Origin: Woeseiaceae bacterium
GTDB taxonomy: Bacteria; Pseudomonadota; Gammaproteobacteria; Steroidobacterales; Woeseiaceae
Assembly: GCA_024640315.1 (NCBI GenBank)
Contig: JAHEFF010000011.1
Coordinates: forward strand, 1 to 64,000
Direction of reading: 5' to 3'
Length of the DNA stretch: 64,000 nucleotides
Shown: positions 53,111-61,741 of the stretch, piece by piece
How positions within the stretch are numbered: position 1 is the first letter of the stretch
How the letters are laid out: each line of letters starts with the position of its first letter
Made by a program: the position numbers and the translations under genes
Notes under the pieces: model-generated
The model's input: the letters and a program-made list of their open reading frames with translations, nothing else
Databases searched by the model: none
What the model was told of the DNA's origin: nothing

Positions 53111-54259
53111 ATGTCTGATTTTGATGCAAACAAACCCTATAACGACCTGCCCTTGCTGCCACCACCAGCGGACTTGATCGAAACCACGGAAATTCTCAAA
53201 AAATGCATCAGCGCCAGGGTCTCCCTCGCCGAACTCAAGCAGGCGGCGGAGCTGATCCCCAACGCTGCCGTGCTGGTCAACGCCCTGCCCCTGCTCGAGG
53301 CACGCGCCAGTTCGGAGATCGAGAACATCGTCACGACCACGGACAAACTGTTCGAATTTGTCGACATGGCGGAGGACAAAGCAGACGCCGCCACGAAGGA
53401 AGCGCTGCGTTACCGCACGGCCCTGTTCGAGGGCACCAAGATGGTTCGACGAGGAATGCTTACCACCGATATGGCGATCCAGATATGCAGTACTATCAAA
53501 GACGTAGAGCTTGATATTCGAGATGATTCTGGAACCAGATTGACCAATCGGGCGACCGGCGAAGTGATCTACACGCCGCCGGTTGGCCAGGAACTGCTGC
53601 AGCAGAAACTCCAGAACTGGGCCGACTTCATGCAGCAAACCCTGGACACTGACCCCCTGGTGCGCATGGCCATACAGCATTACCAGTTTGAGGCCATTCA
53701 CCCTTTTACGGACGGTAACGGCCGCACGGGTCGCATTATGAATATCCTTTTCCTGGTCCAGCAGGGCCTTCTGGATACACCCATCCTCTATCTAAGCCGC
53801 CACATCATCCAGCATAAAGGTGAGTACTACCGGCTCCTGAATGAGGTGACACAGAAGCAGTCCTGGGGGCCGTGGATCATGTACATGCTGAACGGTGTCG
53901 AGGAAACCTGCTCCTGGACCACCGACAAGATCAAGGCAATTCGCGAGCTCATGCAGCACACGAGTCAGTTCGTACATAAACAGCTGCCGAAGACCTACTC
54001 ATGGGAACTGGTCGAGGCATTGTTCAAGCAGCCCTACTGTCGTATCAACAACCTCGTGTCGACCGGCATTGCGAAGAGACAGACCGCATCCGTGTACCTC
54101 AAACAGCTTTGCGATATCGGCGTGCTGAAGGAAGTCAAATCCGGACGCGAGACGCTTTTCGTCCATCCAAAGTACATTGAGTTGCTCACGGGCGAGGAAA
54201 ATGTCTGGGTCTATTACGCCGGCGTCGAAACCGAAGCCGCCGCAGCCAACGCGAGCTAG
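53111..54259 (+). CDS. fic: Fic family AMP-transferase (class II, autoinhibited) with C-terminal winged helix
   Basis: A 382-residue protein of the SoFic type. The Fic_N segment (LPLLPPPADLIETTEILKK) leads to the inhibitory motif (S/T)xxxE(G/N), here SSEIEN with E71 as the residue expected to clamp ATP. The catalytic loop HPFTDGNGRTGR (197-208) is intact, with H197 as base. A C-terminal region (about 298-360, LVSTGIAKRQTASVYLKQLCDIGVLKEV then ETLFVHPKY) looks like a winged helix. Fic enzymes AMPylate Ser/Thr/Tyr of target proteins, often themselves. GGAG (53098-53101) is the ribosome site, squeezed between the repeat array and the ATG. It converges on the next gene. Confidence 0.93.
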   Translation: MSDFDANKPYNDLPLLPPPADLIETTEILKKCISARVSLAELKQAAELIPNAAVLVNALPLLEARASSEIENIVTTTDKLFEFVDMAEDKADAATKEALRYRTALFEGTKMVRRGMLTTDMAIQICSTIKDVELDIRDDSGTRLTNRATGEVIYTPPVGQELLQQKLQNWADFMQQTLDTDPLVRMAIQHYQFEAIHPFTDGNGRTGRIMNILFLVQQGLLDTPILYLSRHIIQHKGEYYRLLNEVTQKQSWGPWIMYMLNGVEETCSWTTDKIKAIRELMQHTSQFVHKQLPKTYSWELVEALFKQPYCRINNLVSTGIAKRQTASVYLKQLCDIGVLKEVKSGRETLFVHPKYIELLTGEENVWVYYAGVETEAAAANAS

Positions 54260-55002
54260 TCGGGACTAACCACGCGTGTCCGGGATGTGTCTGGCGAGCA
54301 GTCCTTCATTCTGCGGTGAAGCAAGCCAAAGGCACTCTGCATCAACGAGTCCTCGATGATTCCGTCGACATCGCAGTTTTTCGCGAGGCGGCACAAGCGT
54401 TCAAATGTACGCATGAAATTGCGGGTGTGCCTGCAACGAAGCTCGGTGCCGTAGAAGAATTCAGCCAGGTCACCCTCCCCGAGCATGCCAATACTGAGAA
54501 ACATCCGGGCAAAGATCTCGCAGTCCCCGTCAGCAACATGCTTGAAATTCTCATCCATTTCTTCGCGGCTCATGGTGCCGCTTCCGGGCGGTCCGCTTGA
54601 AGACGAATAGAGCATTCCGGCAATACCACCAAGTTGCTGATAGACATTCTCCTTGATCTTGAAGAAGGTCTCCTGGCGCGCATTCATTTCGGTTGCGGCA
54701 ATGGCCTGCGTCTGTTTTTCTGATTGCTCAGATGTCTTGCGTAGTGCTGCGGAATTGTTCGCCAGCTCTCGTTGCTGAATAAACAATCCTATTACGAGCC
54801 AGAGAAATGCCAGGGGCGCAAATGCTCCCTCGAGGAAACTACCGATCACTTCGAGCGAGAACTCCTGATCCGGAGTCGATCGCGTCACTTCGATTACGTA
54901 CCACAGGCCGCCGGAAATCCAGACTACGGTGACCGCGACGCCGAACCAGATGCGCCAGTCGCGACTGCGAATAAACTTTACTACTGCATTTTCAGAGGCC
55001 AT
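54256..55002 (-). CDS. unknown membrane protein with coiled coil
   Basis: A 248-residue protein with two membrane helices (about 18-40 and 58-76), a polar Gln/Glu-rich helix likely to form a coiled coil (QQRELANNSAALRKTSEQSEKQTQAI, 76-101) and a cytosolic helical domain with several Cys. The pattern of two helices plus coiled coil recalls small phage-defence and regulatory membrane proteins, but no family is recognised with confidence. Its start overlaps the ligase gene by 22 bases with AAGG as ribosome site, so it is probably the last gene of that operon. Its stop overlaps the fic stop by 4 bases. Confidence 0.65.
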   Translation of the reverse strand: MASENAVVKFIRSRDWRIWFGVAVTVVWISGGLWYVIEVTRSTPDQEFSLEVIGSFLEGAFAPLAFLWLVIGLFIQQRELANNSAALRKTSEQSEKQTQAIAATEMNARQETFFKIKENVYQQLGGIAGMLYSSSSGPPGSGTMSREEMDENFKHVADGDCEIFARMFLSIGMLGEGDLAEFFYGTELRCRHTRNFMRTFERLCRLAKNCDVDGIIEDSLMQSAFGLLHRRMKDCSPDTSRTRVVSPD

Positions 55003-56699
55003 TGATCAACCTTAGACTCTGCTCTTCCGTATTTACAGTAGCAAATGATTTTTCGAGACAAACCGCGGCTAAAGCGGAACACCCTTGATACGGTCTCGAC
55101 GAGGCCAAGCCTGAGCCTGGTCCAGCGACCATCGAGTAAGCGCTCCAGCGCCGGGTAGTCGATCTTGGCATCGTGACGCTTGTCCACAGGGATACGCCTG
55201 ACCGTGACGATACTGTCTATATGATTGTCGGCAACGCATCTTGCGGCGCCGGCACAATCCGATCGAAACGCTCGCCCGGCCGGCTCGATCACAAGGACAC
55301 GCCTTTCGTTTCGTGATATCAATGCGGCGCGTCTAACGCCGTTTATTCCTGTTAGCGCGAACTCGACCTGGAAAGGATAGACCGTCCCGCGACTGTCGCT
55401 AATTGCCGCGGCGCATCGACCGACCAGCCAAAGCTGCCCGGCCTCATCGAAATAGCCGGCATCCCCGGTTCGATGCCAGGTGCGCCCGTCCACTGCGATT
55501 TTCGTTGCGGCGTTTCGCGACGTATCGGCGTAGCTGTTCAACACGTGCTTGCCACTGACGGTGATCTCGCCTACCCGGCCACCCGGCATTTTCAGCGCCT
55601 TGAAAGATCGATCCGTGCAGGGGCCCAGTGCGGCGCCCGGTTGACTGCGAATCACGCTCACATCACATCCCTGTACGGGTTTGCCCACCAGCAGACCAGC
55701 GCCGGCGCGCATCCGTCTCCCGGCCGTTACGGAGATCTCCCTGTCGTCAATGCAGGCAATCGGCTCCGCCTCCGTGCTGCCATAGACCATTCGCACCAGC
55801 GCCTGCGGGGCAATACGCTTCAACCTGCCAGGAAGGTCGGGACTGACAGGTCCGCCCCCGGTTGATACGCAAGTCAGATCCGGAAGTGTCAGACGATGAC
55901 GCAAACAATAATCTGCGAGCCTGGCCAGCAATGCGGGAGAGGCAACCATTCGGTTCGCCCTTTCAACACAGAGTTGTTCGAAGACAACGCGTGGATTTGC
56001 CCGCCCCAGTTTTTTCATATCACAGGCCGGTACGACACTGGTCACGCCGTTCGCGAGATTAAAAAGAACAAACATTGGCATGGCCACGAAATCCACATCG
56101 CAGGGATCGGTATCCGCGACTCGATTTAACATCTTCAGTTGCTGTCGCAGAAAGCCGTGCGTACGTACGACGGGTTTTGGTTCACCGGTGCTGCCACTGG
56201 TGAATGAAAGCAACGCTGAGTCGGCATCCGAGCGGGATTGTGTTGCCACCCGCCGCTGCCCGGAGGCATTCCGGAAAAGTGCGGTGGCTCCGGCTGAATG
56301 CCCATCGACCACGAAACGGCGGGGAATTCTCCTCAGTTCCGGCGCGATAAATCTGAGCAAGAGTACAGACTGGGTTGCAACAATTGCCTCCGGCGGCCAG
56401 GATCGCAGGATCCGCGCCACCTGCCGCGCGCTGTGAGCCGGCTCGATAAACATGATGACCATGCCGGCTTTCAGCAGGGCAAGCATTATGGTGTAGGTCT
56501 CCACAGACACCGGAACCGCAAGCAGGACCCTGTCGCCGGCCTTAAGTCCGCTTTCCAGCAGTTGAACGGCAACTGAATTCACGTTCCGATCAAGGTCGCG
56601 GTATGACAGCGCCACGCGTGCATTGCCCGTGCCACAAATCAATGCGACATGATTTTCGGCACCGCGCATCGACTCCTGAAATTTACCGAAAGCGTTCAC
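54981..56699 (-). CDS. AMP-forming acyl-CoA/acyl ligase
   Basis: A 572-residue ANL-superfamily adenylating enzyme. The P-loop SFTSGSTGEPK (165-175), the A5-like VRMVYGSTEAEP, the A7/A8 region TWHRTGDAGYFDEAGQLWLVGR and the catalytic-lysine motif RHDAKIDYPAL near residue 520 are present. The last two resemble the OleC-like and long-chain fatty-acid ligase branch. It activates a carboxylate, probably a fatty acid, as acyl-AMP. Its ATG overlaps the GNAT gene stop by 4 bases. The C-terminal tail is basic (RFSRGLSRKIICYCKYGR) and longer than usual. Confidence 0.86.
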   Translation of the reverse strand: MNAFGKFQESMRGAENHVALICGTGNARVALSYRDLDRNVNSVAVQLLESGLKAGDRVLLAVPVSVETYTIMLALLKAGMVIMFIEPAHSARQVARILRSWPPEAIVATQSVLLLRFIAPELRRIPRRFVVDGHSAGATALFRNASGQRRVATQSRSDADSALLSFTSGSTGEPKPVVRTHGFLRQQLKMLNRVADTDPCDVDFVAMPMFVLFNLANGVTSVVPACDMKKLGRANPRVVFEQLCVERANRMVASPALLARLADYCLRHRLTLPDLTCVSTGGGPVSPDLPGRLKRIAPQALVRMVYGSTEAEPIACIDDREISVTAGRRMRAGAGLLVGKPVQGCDVSVIRSQPGAALGPCTDRSFKALKMPGGRVGEITVSGKHVLNSYADTSRNAATKIAVDGRTWHRTGDAGYFDEAGQLWLVGRCAAAISDSRGTVYPFQVEFALTGINGVRRAALISRNERRVLVIEPAGRAFRSDCAGAARCVADNHIDSIVTVRRIPVDKRHDAKIDYPALERLLDGRWTRLRLGLVETVSRVFRFSRGLSRKIICYCKYGRAESKVDQWPLKMQ

Positions 56700-57682
56700 G
56701 AGCGGAGCTCCCTGGCGAATAGTGAGTATCGACGCATGGGTCCGGCGCAGTTACTGCTGATCTTCTGACTGCGATTGTCCGTGTGCATCAGTGCGCTGAT
56801 TGCTGTGGTGAAACCCATGTCCAGAGCGTTCTTCAGCAAATCGACGATCAACACTCGCCCAAGGCCGGACAATTCTTTGCGCGGCAGAATTGCGATCGTT
56901 TTGATGACAATGGCGTCGACCTGGTCCTGGTAGGACTTCTGCAACAGGTCGGGCGGCGAAAATACAAATCCGACCACCTCTCCCTCCTGCCTGGCCACCA
57001 GGAGAAGGCGCGGATCAACTTCACGCAGCAATGGCGCGTACATTTGCCGGTAATTGTCACGATCCAGCGGCGTATACATGAAAGCATCCTTGAAGCTCTG
57101 GCAAACCACCGCGTAGATGCCATCCAGATCGTTATCCGGATTGACCACATCGAGCGACGTAATGCTGATGTTCTGTGCCGCCATCTTCTCTCGTAAATTC
57201 CCGATATCAGGCTGCCGGGAAGCCATGGCCGGATTGATTTCCGATACGTAGCTGGCGATTGGACCGAAGCCGTGACGGTTAAAATGAATGGGATATTCAT
57301 CGGGGTTGTCGGGCTCGAGGAAGAACGGCTTACAGGTTCCCCGCTCGGTAATAAACCGATATCGCCGCCAGGTATTGCCATCCATCGGGCCAACGGCCAG
57401 TTCGCAACCGCGGTTTTTCAGCTCGCGACACGCATGTTCAAGTGCTGCAGCGCCGAATGACTCGTCTGTGGCCGCGTAATGGCCAATGGTTCCGGTCGGG
57501 ATACCATTGACTCTTGCCGCGTCGCGCCACCATATCGAACAGCGTGCCCTGATCTGTTTCCTGTAATCAAGCACGGCGAAATGCTGGTCGCAATCCTCCG
57601 CGTCAATTCGATCTGGATCAAAACCGGTTCGGTCAATGACCGATTCGTAATCTGTGGGCTGCATATCAAAAATGTCATTCAT
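56696..57682 (-). CDS. GNAT family acyltransferase
   Basis: A 328-residue protein. The start at 57682 (MNDIFDMQPTDYESVID) has GGAG 7 bases upstream and follows the preceding stop by 2 bases; a longer frame to 57781 has none. The N-terminal half is unusual, with GAAALEHACRELKNRGCELAVGPMDGNTWRRYRF like the FemX/DUF-type N-acyltransferases. The C-terminal half carries the GNAT core (LLLVARQEGEVVGFVFSPPDLLQ ... IKTIAILPRKELSGLGRVLIVDLL). It probably acylates an amine with acyl-CoA; the substrate is unknown. Context: between the kinase-like and ligase genes of one operon. Confidence 0.75.
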   Translation of the reverse strand: MNDIFDMQPTDYESVIDRTGFDPDRIDAEDCDQHFAVLDYRKQIRARCSIWWRDAARVNGIPTGTIGHYAATDESFGAAALEHACRELKNRGCELAVGPMDGNTWRRYRFITERGTCKPFFLEPDNPDEYPIHFNRHGFGPIASYVSEINPAMASRQPDIGNLREKMAAQNISITSLDVVNPDNDLDGIYAVVCQSFKDAFMYTPLDRDNYRQMYAPLLREVDPRLLLVARQEGEVVGFVFSPPDLLQKSYQDQVDAIVIKTIAILPRKELSGLGRVLIVDLLKNALDMGFTTAISALMHTDNRSQKISSNCAGPMRRYSLFARELRS

Positions 57683-57684
57683 GT

Positions 57685-58365
57685 TTACACTCCGCCGATG
57701 GTCAGGTGGAGCACCAGCCAGGCAACGGCTGGCACCGCAATGTTGTCGAAACCACGTGAGCTGATGGCTTCGACAAGGCACGTTAGTAGGGCCATCGACA
57801 AGGCGACAGCGAAGATTTCGGGGAAGGCCAGTGTCGTGTAACTCGCAAGGAAGGCGCTCGCAACCAGGTACGCGCAGCCGGCGAAAGCAGCAGACCCTGA
57901 AATCGTTTTTCCTTTGGCCAGGCCACCAAGTATTCCCACCGGGAATGCACGGCCAACCACGGCGGCCGCTGCATCCGCAAGCGTAAGGATCAGCAGCGGC
58001 ACCACGTAGAACACCGGGTTTTCCTGCGGCAGCAGAAGGAGCCCGGCGACGGCAAAAGCGAAGTACAGCTCACCATATGATTTTCGTCCGGTATCGTGGA
58101 GCACACAACCGAACCGCGTTGACAGAAACGGAACGGCGCGTACCGCCAGCATCCAGCCTGTTACCAGGGCGAGCGCCGCCACGACCAGCCAGGGCCCGGT
58201 CAGGAAAATCGGAAAGCTTAACGAAGCCAGGCCAGTACCAAGATGTAATGCCTTGCGACGCAATTCGCTTGAAACCGCATTGTGACTGCGAACAAGTGAT
58301 AGCAATCCCATTGCGGGAACGATCAGCAGTGACGGCAGAAGCAACGCGAGCACTGGACTGTCCAT
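57685..58365 (-). CDS. phytol/dolichol-kinase-like membrane protein
   Basis: A 226-residue protein with about seven membrane helices. The family motifs are RRKALHLGTGLASL (about 36-49), LADAAAAVVGRAF (about 129-141), GKTISGSAAFAGCAYLVAS and the C-terminal EAISSRGFDNIAVP. These are typical of CTP-dependent polyprenol kinases (VTE5, SEC59) and related CDP-lipid synthetases. Phosphorylation of a lipid alcohol is the likely reaction. The ATG overlaps the stop of the BtaA-like gene by one base. Confidence 0.84.
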   Translation of the reverse strand: MDSPVLALLLPSLLIVPAMGLLSLVRSHNAVSSELRRKALHLGTGLASLSFPIFLTGPWLVVAALALVTGWMLAVRAVPFLSTRFGCVLHDTGRKSYGELYFAFAVAGLLLLPQENPVFYVVPLLILTLADAAAAVVGRAFPVGILGGLAKGKTISGSAAFAGCAYLVASAFLASYTTLAFPEIFAVALSMALLTCLVEAISSRGFDNIAVPAVAWLVLHLTIGGV

Positions 58366-59468
58366 TATGCGACCTCTTCTATAACAAGGTTTCGGTAGAA
58401 AAACGCTTTGTCTTTTTGATGCAGCGATGCGGCGAGTGATTTAAGCGACACCAGGTACCGTGAAAACATGTCCGGCCGGCTGCGCTCGACAACGACATTC
58501 CAGTACACAAGCCGGCAACCAGGCGCGCCGACGCGAATGAATTCATAAAGCAATGCACGATAAGTCCGACCGGACATGTATTCGAAAACGTCGCTTAGAT
58601 TGCAGCCATTCAGTGTGCCGGAGGGCAGATCTGCCAGTACCTTTTCGAGAGGCTCGCAACGCAACTCGATCGAGTCGACGTTGTCGCGAATTTTTTCGAA
58701 ATTCTCTTCCCGCCAGGACCACGGCAAGGCAGTCTCATAGCGACCCTTCAGTATCCACTGGAGATACGGATTATCAGCCGGCGTTTGCGTAACCAACGCA
58801 TCCGGAATGCGCCGTTCGAGGCTGCTCCAGACCGTTTCATCTGCATAGTCGGTGAACCTGGGGTCGCGGCCGAAGCGACCAAGGGATGCACGGCCAAAAA
58901 ACAACCGGCAAAGCAGGCGCCACCGCCTGTTGTTCCAGCGCGCATCATAGAAATCCCGACGCTCCTTTTCCGAACCCAGGCTAAATAGCGTTTCGATGTT
59001 TCTGTTGCCCTCCACAACCGGCAACAGGTAACGTCTGAAGCAACGCAGGAAGCGCTCAAATTTGCCAACCTGCGCGAAACCGCGATCGATCAGGTCGGGC
59101 CGCGCGTCCCAGAATGAACGGGCTGTCGCCGAAAGCCGGACTCTGCAGCGCCGGTAGAGTTGCCCGCGACGGTTGCAATCGGTGTGCCCGACCATGCGCA
59201 GGAAATCCTGGTAATTCAATACCCGGTAGGCTGCGATACGCAGTTCAAGACAGGCAATTTGAGCCCTGCTGAGGTCCACCGCAATGACCCGGTTTGCACC
59301 TGCGCCCGCAAGTGCCAGAGTGTTGTCGCCGGCCGAAGCAATCGACAGGCAGATATCGCCGGGTTTGACCTGCAGCGCCTCCAGGAGAACATCGGCATCC
59401 TCCCAGCACTGGGCATAGCGAATCCGGTCGAAACTGGCTTTTTGCAGAATCTCTGTAGAAATGCTCAT
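58365..59468 (-). CDS. DUF3419/BtaA-like 3-amino-3-carboxypropyl transferase
   Basis: A 367-residue SAM-dependent enzyme. The BtaA pattern RIRYAQCWEDADVLLEAL (16-33) and the SAM site ICLSIASAGDNTLALAGAGANRVIAVDLSRAQIACLELRI (about 39-78) are clear; NLSDVFEYMS (about 291-300) belongs to the same family. BtaA moves the 3-amino-3-carboxypropyl group of SAM to diacylglycerol, giving the homoserine ether precursor of betaine lipids. No BtaB-like methyltransferase is in the window, so the acceptor and end product may differ. First gene of a tightly packed four-gene block. Confidence 0.83.
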   Translation of the reverse strand: MSISTEILQKASFDRIRYAQCWEDADVLLEALQVKPGDICLSIASAGDNTLALAGAGANRVIAVDLSRAQIACLELRIAAYRVLNYQDFLRMVGHTDCNRRGQLYRRCRVRLSATARSFWDARPDLIDRGFAQVGKFERFLRCFRRYLLPVVEGNRNIETLFSLGSEKERRDFYDARWNNRRWRLLCRLFFGRASLGRFGRDPRFTDYADETVWSSLERRIPDALVTQTPADNPYLQWILKGRYETALPWSWREENFEKIRDNVDSIELRCEPLEKVLADLPSGTLNGCNLSDVFEYMSGRTYRALLYEFIRVGAPGCRLVYWNVVVERSRPDMFSRYLVSLKSLAASLHQKDKAFFYRNLVIEEVA

Positions 59469-59605
59469 TGTGGGCCTCGCTTTCGTTTACCGAGGCTCAA
59501 CAATCGGCGAATGGGAGTCGAATTTCCTGATTAACGGCTGATGATTGCCTGTTGAATTCCTGAGGTCCCTCATCAGGCGTTTTATGCAATAAAAACAATG
59601 CTTTA

Positions 59606-61741
59606 CTATCTTCCCTGCGTAGCCCTGGCGGGGTTTCTGCCGCCCATTCCGAGCCTGGAGAGTGCGGGCAGCAACGTCAGGTCACTGACAATGGCAGCAG
59701 TTACCGCAAAACTGGTGAGGACGCCGAACCAGGCAATGGAACGTATCTCAGCCAGGCCCAGAACCAGGAAGCCCCCTGCCAATACGATTGAAGTCATGAT
59801 GAGCGTCCCGCCGGATTTCCCGGCTGAAATCTTCAGCGACTCAGAAATACCGGCCGGCCGGTGTGGCCGCAGGAGATGAACGGTGTCATCCACGACGAGT
59901 CCCAGTATCACACTTGCAATCGTGGCCGAAGCGACATCGAGCGGGATACCGGTAAGGCCCATCAGGCCCAGCGTTAGCCCCACGGGCACGGCGTTTGCCG
60001 GCAGTGCCAGCAGGATGCGACGCCAGGACCTCATTGCCAGCCCCAGCAGAACGACGATCATCATGATGGCGGACGTAAATCCGTGAAGCTGGGAGGTTAC
60101 GATTTCGTCCACGATACGAGTATAGAGCGGCGAGTAACCCGCCGGACGCAGTAGCAGACCGGGGGGCAACGCCGCTTTGCTGGTAATTGTGTCGATGAGC
60201 GATTGCACGGATCGCGCGGACTGAATTGGCGCGCCAAATGAAATTCTGAGTTCGCTGTCGCCAGACATCATTGCCCGCACGGTTGCAGGTGAAAATCTCC
60301 GCATCCTGTTCAGGCGCGTGAGCAGATTGTCCATGCCGGCTTCGGATGGACGCGAACCGGCCGGCAAATCGAAGGCGCTGACCAGCGACCAGCTCCAGCC
60401 AATTTCGTCGGCTTGGGTAACAAGATTCTGCCATTCCCAGATGGCATCAAGGTTTTGTGGCGTGAACAGCTCGCCAGCGGCAGTCACCGTAAACTCAATG
60501 GGCACATACGGTCCTATTTCGGCTTCGATAAAGTCGGAATCCTGACGGACGACATGCGATTTCTTCAGGTAGCCGATGGAATCGGTATCACTGTTCAACT
60601 GAGTAACGCCGTAAGCCGAAATCAGGCCGAGCAACAGGAACAGACCGACCGTGGTGCGCGGCCGCCTTGATGCCGCATCAAATAGTCTTAGCGCCGCACT
60701 ATCCAGTCCGGAACGCTGCCTGACCGGCTCGAAGATGCGCCAGGATAGCCCAGCTGTGACCAGGACAACCGACGAAATAAACGCCGCCAGCACGCCGGTG
60801 GCGCCGAACCAGCCAAGTTGCTGGACAACCGGTAGCCCCGATGCTGTCAGCCCCAGGAATCCTGCGGCAGTCGTGATAGTCATCAGGAAGCACGGCCCGA
60901 TGACCTCCGCCAGACCGGCCTTTACCCTGCTCTCCTGATCCAGGTCCCGATCGACCGAAGCGACACTTCGCAGAATGTGCAAACAATCCGCAATGCCAAT
61001 GACCAGCACCAGTGTCGGCAGGACCATGGTTACCATGTTCAGCTGATGCCCGGTCGATGCATAGAGCCCCATGGTCCACAGCGTGGCGACGCCTACCGCA
61101 ACGAGAGTCAGCAGTACCGGCAAAGGACGGCGAAAGAAGATAAGCAGTAAAATCACCATCAACAGGTGCGCGCTGACGATGAGCGTAGTCGCCCCTGTCG
61201 TCGACGCTTCGTTGAGCCCGTCAAATACGACCCCGTAGCCGCCGAGGTAGCTCTCAAGCCCGAAATCGGCAACGACACCCCGTATCTCTGTGAACAGGCC
61301 GTGGCGGCGGGCCTCGATCTCCTCGCCAACCAGCATTTGCACAACCAAAGCCGTTGTTAGCCCGTCCGCACTCAACAGGCGTCCGCGTGCAGCGGCCAGC
61401 GACTCCGGCACTGTCACCAGGGATGTCACTGTCGCAACGCCATCGATTGCAAACAGGCGGTCCGTCAGCGCGGCAACCAGCTCGATGCTCTCTTCCGAGT
61501 TAAACGGCACCTCGCCCCTTACTGCGACGACAATAATTTCGTCACTGCCATAGGTGTCTTGAAACTTTCGGTAGCTAAGGAGTTCCGGGTCGTCTCGCGG
61601 ATACCAGATCTCGAGCGAATTGGAGACACTCAGGGTTTCGAGTTCCCGGACAGCCAAAAGGGCGACCAGCAGAATTACTGCCGATAACAGGAAGCGGTAC
61701 TTCCAGAGGAAACCGGTGGTTCTGTCGGCGACGGTTGTCAC
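59606..61741 (-). CDS. MMPL/RND superfamily lipid-type exporter
   Basis: A 711-residue RND permease with two six-helix halves and two periplasmic loops. NSLEIWYPRDDPELLSYRKFQDTYGSDE (36-63) is the usual first-loop motif. GIADCLHILRSVA and GLVVDDTVHLLRPHR are the helix-4/10 segments with the proton-relay Asp residues. Such single-component RND proteins (MmpL, HpnN types) move lipids or hydrophobic compounds out of the inner membrane. Its ATG overlaps the PEP-utilising enzyme gene stop by 4 bases. A 137-bp gap without a clear terminator separates it from the BtaA-like gene. Confidence 0.87.
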   Translation of the reverse strand: MTTVADRTTGFLWKYRFLLSAVILLVALLAVRELETLSVSNSLEIWYPRDDPELLSYRKFQDTYGSDEIIVVAVRGEVPFNSEESIELVAALTDRLFAIDGVATVTSLVTVPESLAAARGRLLSADGLTTALVVQMLVGEEIEARRHGLFTEIRGVVADFGLESYLGGYGVVFDGLNEASTTGATTLIVSAHLLMVILLLIFFRRPLPVLLTLVAVGVATLWTMGLYASTGHQLNMVTMVLPTLVLVIGIADCLHILRSVASVDRDLDQESRVKAGLAEVIGPCFLMTITTAAGFLGLTASGLPVVQQLGWFGATGVLAAFISSVVLVTAGLSWRIFEPVRQRSGLDSAALRLFDAASRRPRTTVGLFLLLGLISAYGVTQLNSDTDSIGYLKKSHVVRQDSDFIEAEIGPYVPIEFTVTAAGELFTPQNLDAIWEWQNLVTQADEIGWSWSLVSAFDLPAGSRPSEAGMDNLLTRLNRMRRFSPATVRAMMSGDSELRISFGAPIQSARSVQSLIDTITSKAALPPGLLLRPAGYSPLYTRIVDEIVTSQLHGFTSAIMMIVVLLGLAMRSWRRILLALPANAVPVGLTLGLMGLTGIPLDVASATIASVILGLVVDDTVHLLRPHRPAGISESLKISAGKSGGTLIMTSIVLAGGFLVLGLAEIRSIAWFGVLTSFAVTAAIVSDLTLLPALSRLGMGGRNPARATQGR

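Noticed and set aside
52871-53701. Minus-strand 276-codon frame antisense to fic
   Set aside because: Low-complexity translation overlapping a gene with intact Fic motifs; it continues into the repeat array and lacks homology features.
59469-59605. Terminator between the RND and BtaA-like genes
   Set aside because: A GCCTG...CAGGC pairing exists but the stem has bulges and no T-run in the direction of transcription.
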